Shown: positions 7,144 to 12,079 of the stretch, one piece after another
Position numbering within the stretch: the first letter of the stretch is position 1
Layout of the letters: every line of letters starts with the position of its first letter
DNA from: Marinilabilia sp. UBA5340
Lineage (GTDB): Bacteria; Bacteroidota; Bacteroidia; Bacteroidales; Marinilabiliaceae
Assembly (NCBI GenBank): GCA_002411085.1
Contig: DHQK01000225.1
Location: 1-12,079, forward strand
Length of the DNA stretch: 12,079 nt
Direction: 5' to 3'
The notes under the pieces: model-generated
Told to the model about the DNA's origin: nothing
What the model saw: only the letters and a program-made list of their open reading frames with translations
The model's database searches: none
Translations under genes and position numbers: made by a program

Positions 7144-7390
7144 CCCCCTCTCAATATTAGTCGGGTCGCGACCAATATTGAGAGGGAGCGTGGAAATCCT
7201 TCAAAACCCAGGGCTATTGCTCTCAGGCTTTCAGCCTGTTTACATCGTACCTGTCTTATGTATAAGGTAGGTTCAATATTTCGCTCATAAAAAAAGACAT
7301 TTCTAATAATCACAACACCATACGACACCTTCAGCGTCGGCATTTCGTATCTTACAAACAACTATAAATACAAGAGCCTTTCAGGCTCCG
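7144..7390. repeat. Cluster of inverted repeats, REP-like or degenerate mobile repeat element
   Basis: At least five hairpins are packed into about 250 bases. They are a long one at 7146-7186, CAGGCT-TTC-AGCCTG at 7224-7238, a 24-base stem with two G-U pairs at 7249-7272, an imperfect CGACACC-TTC-AGCGTCG at 7323-7339 inside an outer ATACGA/TCGTAT pair (7320-7350), and GAGCCT-TTC-AGGCTC at 7374-7388. Three share a TTC loop (GAA on the other strand). Such dense palindromes without coding are typical of REP-type sequences mobilised by IS200-like RAYT transposases, or of remnants of other elements. No transposase lies in the window and the family is not identified. Confidence 0.5.
7146..7186. repeat. 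41-base long inverted repeat (13-bp outer arms plus inner stem)
   Basis: Outer arms CCCTCTCAATATT (7146-7158) and AATATTGAGAGGG (7174-7186) are perfectly complementary. After one A-C mismatch, GTCG pairs with CGAC around a 5-base loop, giving 17 pairs in 18 positions. The centre also contains the palindrome GGTCGCGACC (7164-7173). It is not followed by a T run on either strand, so it does not look like a plain terminator. Confidence 0.75.
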
Positions 7391-7476
7391 TTTTCATCAC
7401 CTATAAAGAAATGCCCCTTCTCTCTTTTGTTAATAAGACAACCTGCAAGAATTCAGGAATTTAATTCTACTGCATC

Positions 7477-7514
7477 AAAAAAAGGCTGCCTCAAACAAAT
7501 CCTTGAGACAGCCT
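7477..7514 (-). terminator. Rho-independent terminator of the S9 peptidase gene
   Basis: Read on the minus strand, AGGCTGTCTCAA and TTGAGGCAGCCT form a 12-bp stem with one G-U pair and an 8-base loop. The stem is followed directly by a run of seven T (7483-7477, the first inside the stem end). It lies 24 bases past the stop codon at 7538, which fits the peptidase gene. Confidence 0.88.
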
Positions 7515-7537
7515 CTTTAATTATATGCAGAAAACTT

Positions 7538-9454
7538 CTATTTCTCTTCTTCCGTAAGCAGATGCTCTTCCAGGAATTTTTCCATGGCACCGTAAAAGTC
7601 AAAACGATTCTCTTCGTTCCGGAAACCATGCCCTTCATTATCTTTCACCATATATTGTACTTCTATACCGCGTTCTGTCAAGGCTTCCACCATCTGATCC
7701 GATTCATCTTTGTTTACTCTGGGGTCATTGGCTCCCTGAGCGATAAAGAGTGGTGCCTGAATTTTATCGGCATGGAAAACAGGTGAGGTCTGGCGCAGCT
7801 GAACACTATCTTTTTCGGGGTGTCCAACCATTTCATACATCATATCCAAAAGCGGCTCCCAGTAAGGAGGAATGGTATTCAGGAATGTAAAGAGATTGGA
7901 AACACCAACATAGTCAACTCCTGCAGCATACAAATCCGGTGTGAATGTCATGCCTGCCAGTGTGGCATAACCGCCATAGCTACCACCATAAATAGCAATC
8001 CGGTCAGGATCAGCAATACCTTTTTCTATCAACCAGTTTACACCGTCGGTAATATCATCCTGCATTGAGAGTCCCCACTGCTTAAAGGATGATTCCCAAA
8101 ACTTCTTTCCATAACCTACCGAACCACGGAAATTCATTTGCAGCACGGCAAAACCACGATTGGCCAAAAACTGAATTTCCGGATTGAAGCCCCAACTATC
8201 GCGTGCCCATGGTCCTCCATGAGGATTCACTACGACCGGTAGGTCTTTGGCATTTTCCATGGTATATCCTTTAGGCAAGGTCAGATAGCCATGTATGGTC
8301 AATCCGTCTCTTGATTGATATTTAATGGGCAGCGTTTTGGCCATAATGTTCTCATCCAGCCACGGACTAACATCTGATATTTTTCTAAGTTCATCTGCTG
8401 TCGAATCATAAAAATAATAAGCCCCCAAAGATCGGTCACTATAGGTACGCACAATAAATTTATCCTCATCCTTATTCATATCTGAGATGCCCAGTTCATA
8501 ATCTCCGAGCTCCTGTTCCAAACGATTAAAGAGCGTCTCAGTTTCCTCATCAAAGAAATGACGTTCTCTCTTCCAGGAAGTATAGGAGGCAGTTGTCAAC
8601 ACTTTTCTTTTGCGCGAATAACTAAGCCCTGAAACATCGTATTCATCATTCTCATAAAGAACTTCTTCAACTTCGCCAGTTTTGGGATTAAAAATAACTG
8701 GTACTTCCTTATCTCTGTCCAGGTTGGATACGGCATACAACTTCTCATTATCAAAAGTAAAGAAAGAAGGATTCAGGGTGTTCTTAAAGTTTGTCTTTAG
8801 CACAACTTCAAAATCATCCTCTTCTGTTTCCCTGTAAAGTATGGTAGAATTCACTCCATCCTCAATACCAATAGCTACGCGGAGTTTTCCTTCATGATCG
8901 GTCATCCATCCCTGAATATTTCCGGGATTCTCGGCCAACATAGTCAATTCTCCGGTAACAATATTCAACCGGTAAGGGTCAAAAACACGGGCATCACGCT
9001 GATTAAGGCCAACAATCACCTCATCTTCAATATCGCGCAATTCATCAATTAACAGAGTCCGAACACCATCAAATTGTGTAAGTGCCTTCATATCTTCCCC
9101 ATTACGGTTCACCGCGTGCAGCGAATAATTCTCATCCCCTCCGGTATCTTTCAGAAAGAGGATACGGTTATCGTTGGCCCACATATAGCCGGCCACATCA
9201 CGTGAAGTTTCGGATGTCACACGAACAGCAGAGTCGCCATCCAACTCCTGAACAAAAATATTCATGCGATCCTCATAAGGTGCCATGTAAGAGAGATAAG
9301 TACCATCCGAAGATATCTGATAAGCGGTTTTATCAGGGTTCTTAAAAAAATCCTCCATAGGTAACTTTGGGGCTTTTTCAATAGTGCCGCCACAACCGGC
9401 CATTGTCAATCCTGCCATAAAAGCAACAAAAATTAAAGATTTAAAATTCTTCAT
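7538..9454 (-). CDS. S9-family (prolyl oligopeptidase-like) serine peptidase, lipoprotein
   Basis: This 638-residue protein has a lipoprotein signal peptide with lipobox MAGC and Cys21 as the lipidation site, so it is exported and membrane-anchored. Residues about 40-365 look like the beta-propeller that restricts access to the active site (SSDGTYLSYMAPYEDRMNIF, WANDNRILFLKDTGGDENY). The alpha/beta-hydrolase domain begins near 375. The oxyanion-side motif NPHGGP is at 410-415. The triad is Ser492 (GGSYGGY), Asp577 (GANDPRVN) and His609 (EGHGF), all present. Length and order are normal for S9 acylaminoacyl- or dipeptidyl-type enzymes, so it likely cleaves short peptides in the periplasm or at the cell surface. 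The exact specificity cannot be told, and no LES-type surface-export signal is obvious after Cys21. It is monocistronic: a strong terminator follows, and a divergent zinc-ribbon gene starts 120 bases upstream. A near-match -7 element (GATATTTG) lies at 9489-9496. Confidence 0.94.
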   Translation of the reverse strand: MKNFKSLIFVAFMAGLTMAGCGGTIEKAPKLPMEDFFKNPDKTAYQISSDGTYLSYMAPYEDRMNIFVQELDGDSAVRVTSETSRDVAGYMWANDNRILFLKDTGGDENYSLHAVNRNGEDMKALTQFDGVRTLLIDELRDIEDEVIVGLNQRDARVFDPYRLNIVTGELTMLAENPGNIQGWMTDHEGKLRVAIGIEDGVNSTILYRETEEDDFEVVLKTNFKNTLNPSFFTFDNEKLYAVSNLDRDKEVPVIFNPKTGEVEEVLYENDEYDVSGLSYSRKRKVLTTASYTSWKRERHFFDEETETLFNRLEQELGDYELGISDMNKDEDKFIVRTYSDRSLGAYYFYDSTADELRKISDVSPWLDENIMAKTLPIKYQSRDGLTIHGYLTLPKGYTMENAKDLPVVVNPHGGPWARDSWGFNPEIQFLANRGFAVLQMNFRGSVGYGKKFWESSFKQWGLSMQDDITDGVNWLIEKGIADPDRIAIYGGSYGGYATLAGMTFTPDLYAAGVDYVGVSNLFTFLNTIPPYWEPLLDMMYEMVGHPEKDSVQLRQTSPVFHADKIQAPLFIAQGANDPRVNKDESDQMVEALTERGIEVQYMVKDNEGHGFRNEENRFDFYGAMEKFLEEHLLTEEEK

Positions 9455-9574
9455 ACATGTAAAGGTTAAATGGGTAAAAGAATTCAGTCAAATATCAATC
9501 AATAAAATTAACAAAATCCTTTTGAATTTTATTATATTAGTGAATCAAAACAAATAATATTCTCATTCAAAACT

Positions 9575-9721
9575 ATGCTTATGTTTACATCGGGAGAAAA
9601 ACCAGGTCAGGGAACTTACAAATGCCAAAAATGTGGCAAAGAAATAACACTGGACGATGGCAACCAGGAATTACCTGTATGTCCTGTTTGCGGTCACGAA
9701 AAATGGGACAAAATAGGGTAA
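9575..9721 (+). CDS. Small zinc-ribbon (rubredoxin-like) protein, 48 residues
   Basis: A short plus-strand gene running from ATG at 9575 to TAA at 9719-9721. The product has two CxxC knuckles: Cys17/Cys20 in YKCQKCGKE and Cys36/Cys39 in LPVCPVCGHEKW. A GEKPGQGTY lead-in and the LDDGNQELP spacer lie around them. This matches the small zinc-ribbon proteins with a PG.G.Y.C..CG...L........LP.CP.CG pattern common in bacteria. They should bind one zinc (or iron), but no function is established. A second in-frame ATG at 9581 would shorten it by two residues. It is divergent from the S9 peptidase (120 bases between starts) and is followed 20 bases later by a hairpin with a T run. The gene is easy to miss because of its size, but the motif pattern makes it convincing. 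Confidence 0.85.
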   Translation: MLMFTSGEKPGQGTYKCQKCGKEITLDDGNQELPVCPVCGHEKWDKIG

Positions 9722-9741
9722 TGATGCCACTTTTTTCTACT

Positions 9742-9783
9742 ATCCTGCTTTCCGTTTTTTCAAAAGGATTGCAGGATATTTTT
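9742..9783 (+). terminator. Probable terminator of the zinc-ribbon gene
   Basis: ATCCTGC (9742-9748) pairs with GCAGGAT (9771-9777). A further inner TCC/GGA pairing sits across a 2x2 internal loop, and TTTTT follows at 9779-9783. It lies 20 bases after the zinc-ribbon stop codon and before the convergent kinase gene. Confidence 0.65.
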
Positions 9784-9849
9784 CATGTAAAACCCATCTT
9801 ATTAACAATCGAATAATTGGCCCCACCAGGATAAAACCGGAATTTGAGG

Positions 9850-11403
9850 CTACCGGACAGGTAACCAAAAATGAAAAACCGCCCCCTCACCCGGCGTTGA
9901 ATCAACACGAATATCTCCCCCCATCATCTCGATCAGTCGCTGCGATATAGAAAGCCCTAAACCTGTCCCTTTTGGATTATCGCCCCCCCCATGAGTTACC
10001 TGATAAAACCTGTAAAATATACGTTTCTGATCTGCGGCTGAAATTCCAATACCTGTATCCTTAACAAAGAAATGCATCCGATCCGCTTCCGGGTAAGCAC
10101 CAAATTTAACCTTTCCGTCATGGGTGAATTTCAAGGCATTGCTAACAAGATTGATTAGCACCTGCTTCACCTTTGTCTCATCACATTCAAATGAATGACA
10201 CGCAGGATGATCCTCCACTTCATAAGATAACTGATTACGGGTTTCGGAAGCAAATGGAACAAAAAAACGATGAATATCTTCAAATGTTGACATCAGGTCA
10301 ACACGAGAAAACAAAACCGGCATCTGACCGGTTTCTATTTTTGAGATGGCAAGTACATCATTAATGATATGCAACAATTGTTGCCCGCTGCTAATAATGA
10401 TATCCAGATAAGTATTCCGACTATCCGTACTTTGATCAGGGTCTTTAAGCAATTCAGCAAATCCCAAAACACCATTCATTGGCGTTCTGATTTCATGACT
10501 CATATTGGCCAGAAAAGCAGTCTTTAAACGATCACTCTCCTCCGCTTTTTCTTTGGCCTCCTTCAATTCCCGATTGATACCTCTCAGGTTCTCTTCCGCC
10601 TTACGACGTTCTCTGAGGTCACGAATAATCGCCAGGTAATTATCCTTACTGGTACGCTTGGAATTCATCTCAATCGGTATACCTTCACCGGCTTTATTAA
10701 CAATTTCCCTTTCAATTATAACTGATTCTCCTAAATCAAGCAAATCAAACCTCAAAGGACGCTCCTTCAACTCATCCCGGTCAAACAAAATACTTATGTG
10801 ATGCTGAAGAATATCGTGTGCTTCATAACCAGTCATTTTAAGGAAACTACCGTTCACATCCACAATATTCCCCCGGGCATCGCCAATAAGAATTCCATCA
10901 GCAGCATTTTCAACAACCGACCGGTATTTACTTTCACTTTCCAATAATTTTTGCTCGGCAGTTTTACGGGCGGTAATATCAACAACAGTGGACACTCTGA
11001 AAGTTCGATTCTCATACTCGAAAGTGCGTCCCCTTATCTCGGCACTGAAAAGTGTACCATCTTTTCGAAGTCCTGTGGCTTCATAAGCCTCCGAATCCCG
11101 GCTCTCAATTTTCTTTCGGATTATATCACGGTGTTCGGGAATAAAAACCGAAGAAGCAGCTTTCCCGATTATTTCCTGGTAAGAATATCCAAACATCTCA
11201 CATCCACTGTGATTGGCCTCGATGCAAAAACCGTTTTCGAGAATAAAAATCCCTTCATGGGCAGCTTCAGCCAAAATTCTGAATCTATGATCCATAGACC
11301 AAAAGGAACCCATTGAGTTTTCTTCGATAAAATAGCCTAGCTTTTCTTCAAGGTATTTTACACGAACCTCAAGTTCCCTGTTGGAAAGATGTTCTGTCAT
11401 CAT
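9850..11403 (-). CDS. Soluble PAS-PAS sensor histidine kinase
   Basis: Started at the ATG at 11403, this is a 517-residue kinase; another ATG lies at 11400. A TTG at 11406 is also in frame but I see no reason to use it. A short N-terminal coiled coil (about 4-28) precedes two PAS domains: about 41-145 (EGIFILENGF, EMFGYSYQEIIGK) and about 160-264 (DGILIGDARGNIVDVNGSF, MTGYEAHDIL). A helical linker follows (about 265-292). The HisKA domain has H-box SHEIRTPMNG with phospho-acceptor His303. The HATPase domain has N-box INLVSNALKF (about 417-426), DTGIG (449-453) and GTGLGLSI (479-486), all intact. There is no transmembrane segment and no receiver domain, so it should sense a cytoplasmic signal, such as redox, a small ligand or a cofactor, and phosphorylate a regulator encoded elsewhere. 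An eight-G run lies in the ATP lid. It is on the same strand as the DsrE-family gene, 133 bases downstream of it. Confidence 0.93.
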   Translation of the reverse strand: MMTEHLSNRELEVRVKYLEEKLGYFIEENSMGSFWSMDHRFRILAEAAHEGIFILENGFCIEANHSGCEMFGYSYQEIIGKAASSVFIPEHRDIIRKKIESRDSEAYEATGLRKDGTLFSAEIRGRTFEYENRTFRVSTVVDITARKTAEQKLLESESKYRSVVENAADGILIGDARGNIVDVNGSFLKMTGYEAHDILQHHISILFDRDELKERPLRFDLLDLGESVIIEREIVNKAGEGIPIEMNSKRTSKDNYLAIIRDLRERRKAEENLRGINRELKEAKEKAEESDRLKTAFLANMSHEIRTPMNGVLGFAELLKDPDQSTDSRNTYLDIIISSGQQLLHIINDVLAISKIETGQMPVLFSRVDLMSTFEDIHRFFVPFASETRNQLSYEVEDHPACHSFECDETKVKQVLINLVSNALKFTHDGKVKFGAYPEADRMHFFVKDTGIGISAADQKRIFYRFYQVTHGGGDNPKGTGLGLSISQRLIEMMGGDIRVDSTPGEGAVFHFWLPVR

Positions 11404-11436
11404 CAAATAAAGTAGTTGTCTGAAAAAAGAAGAACA

Positions 11437-11469
11437 GCTCCTCCTGCTTTGGTCAAATAAATGAGGAGC
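11437..11469 (-). terminator. Possible weak terminator between the DsrE-family and kinase genes
   Basis: GCTCCTC (11437-11443) and GAGGAGC (11463-11469) form a perfect 7-bp stem with a long 19-base loop. On the minus strand a T-rich stretch (CTTCTTTTTTC) follows about 5 bases later. The large loop and gap make intrinsic termination uncertain; it may only attenuate read-through from the DsrE-family gene into the kinase gene. Confidence 0.35.
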
Positions 11470-11536
11470 ATTCCCAATGGAAATATACGCATTTTTCTTG
11501 ATGATGAACAGATTCAGCTGATTTTAACCTGTAAAA

Positions 11537-11881
11537 TCAAAAACTTAAAACTTTCCAGTCCTCTTTCAAGTAACCTGTTAATGGTTCTCCCATTGGGATT
11601 ACTTCCATTCCCAATTGCTCCAGATCTTCTGCCACTCCATACTCTCCGGCACAAACACTGCAGGCCTGAACCCTTATACCGGTTTTCATCAGACCTTTCA
11701 CTTTTTCCTGAAGCCCTGTATCTTCGGCCAATAATTTGGTAGATGGCCCCCAAACGATCAATACAACTTCTTTGAACCAACCTTTCATTTTGGCACCCTG
11801 CGTATACATTAAAACAACCTTTTCAGCTACATCTTTGTCTCTGCTTGACCAGATTACGGCCAGTTTTTCACTATTACTCAT
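11537..11881 (-). CDS. DsrE-family protein
   Basis: This 114-residue protein has the compact alpha/beta fold pattern of the DsrE/DsrF-like family. It opens with a beta strand (KLAVIWSS), followed by EKVVLMYTQGAK, the core strand VVLIVWGPSTKLL and the conserved segment VQACSVCAGEYG, and ends with GEPLTGYLKEDWKVLSF. Cys74 and Cys77 form a CxxC. In characterised relatives such as DsrE and TusD, cysteines at related positions relay sulfur, but many stand-alone members have no known role, and sulfur handling here is inference. No dsrF, dsrH, tusA or sulfite-reductase gene is nearby. The stop is at 11537-11539. The start at 11881 has an A/T-rich leader, and no exact promoter match was found upstream. 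The kinase gene lies downstream on the same strand. Confidence 0.88.
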   Translation of the reverse strand: MSNSEKLAVIWSSRDKDVAEKVVLMYTQGAKMKGWFKEVVLIVWGPSTKLLAEDTGLQEKVKGLMKTGIRVQACSVCAGEYGVAEDLEQLGMEVIPMGEPLTGYLKEDWKVLSF

Positions 11882-12079
11882 AAATTATTTGCTCTTAAAT
11901 TAATATTTGATTAGCATTAGAACTAAACATCTAAATTTATTCATTTGTTCTTGAGACATCCAAAAAACGAAAATCATTCGAACAATTTTTTGAGCTCATC
12001 ACAAAATAAAGAGATCCATATTAAAATTAGATCTACCTATAAAAGGCATATCTATCCTTCAATTATTGACTTCACAGAA
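11882..12079. other. AT-rich window end upstream of the DsrE-family gene, no gene seen
   Basis: These 198 bases contain no open frame I can support, no obvious inverted repeat and no exact TAnnTTTG promoter element on the minus strand. They presumably hold the DsrE-family promoter and the edge of a neighbouring unit beyond the window. Confidence 0.5.

Larger units (their letters stand above)
6992..7537. other. Gene-free 546-base intergenic region
   Basis: No convincing gene lies here. From the DUF2089 side it holds the promoter at 7010-7040, about 90 bases of AT-rich DNA, a cluster of inverted repeats at 7144-7390, a plain stretch at 7390-7476, and the terminator of the S9 peptidase at 7477-7514. 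A minus-strand frame at 7107-7361 is open for 84 codons, but it runs straight through the hairpins and has no protein-like features, so I do not call it. Confidence 0.7.

Noticed and set aside
7107..7361. An 84-codon open frame on the minus strand in the gene-free region
   Set aside because: It runs straight through the hairpin array, has no recognisable domain or start context, and its composition looks like translated repeat DNA. It is better treated as non-coding.
11404..11406. TTG as the start codon of the histidine kinase
   Set aside because: Two ATG codons follow immediately at 11403 and 11400, so there is no need for a rare start.
11520..11538. GATTTTA / TAAAATC inverted repeat at the end of the DsrE-family gene
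   Set aside because: The stem is short and almost all A-T, overlaps the stop codon and has no T run after it on the minus strand, so a terminator is not supported.

Overview
The window is chromosomal DNA from a member of the Bacteroidota. The signs are a TonB-dependent receptor with an N-terminal carboxypeptidase-regulatory-like domain, A-rich sequence upstream of start codons instead of clear Shine-Dalgarno sites, and a promoter that matches the Bacteroidota TTG / TAnnTTTG pattern. Protein families and the AT-rich intergenic DNA agree with this. Order and genus cannot be fixed from this sequence alone. There is no rRNA, tRNA, CRISPR array, transposase or phage gene here.

Layout, left to right. 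(1) 1-177 is the C-terminal end of an AraC-family regulator that begins outside the window. (2) 178-384 is a gap with two small hairpins. (3) 385-2724 is a TonB-dependent outer-membrane receptor, with no SusD partner visible. (4) 2806-5073 and 5104-6093 are two same-strand genes 30 bases apart. The first encodes a 755-residue protein that I do not recognise. The second encodes a 329-residue membrane protein with three predicted transmembrane segments and motifs that recur in uncharacterised bacterial proteins. This pair is the best candidate for an undescribed system. (5) On the minus strand, convergent with that pair, are a DUF2089-type zinc-ribbon/helix-turn-helix protein (6692-6991) and a Yip1-family membrane protein (6109-6714). 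They overlap by 23 bases and sit behind one recognisable promoter. (6) 6992-7537 has no convincing gene but carries a cluster of inverted repeats that looks like a REP-type or degenerate mobile repeat. (7) 7538-9454 (minus) is an S9-family (prolyl oligopeptidase-like) lipoprotein peptidase with a complete catalytic triad and a strong terminator. (8) 9575-9721 (plus) is a 48-residue zinc-ribbon protein, divergent from the peptidase. (9) 9850-11403 (minus) is a soluble PAS-PAS histidine kinase with no response regulator nearby. (10) 11537-11881 (minus) is a DsrE-family protein. The last 198 bases hold no gene I can support.

How the genes may work together. Most of the window reads as housekeeping or accessory functions from separate transcription units: nutrient uptake, peptide turnover and signalling. 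Two relations have direct structural support. The DUF2089/Yip1 overlap suggests a regulator coupled to a membrane protein. The 755/329-residue pair suggests a soluble protein working with an inner-membrane partner. The kinase and the DsrE protein share a strand but are separated by 133 bases, so co-transcription is only possible.
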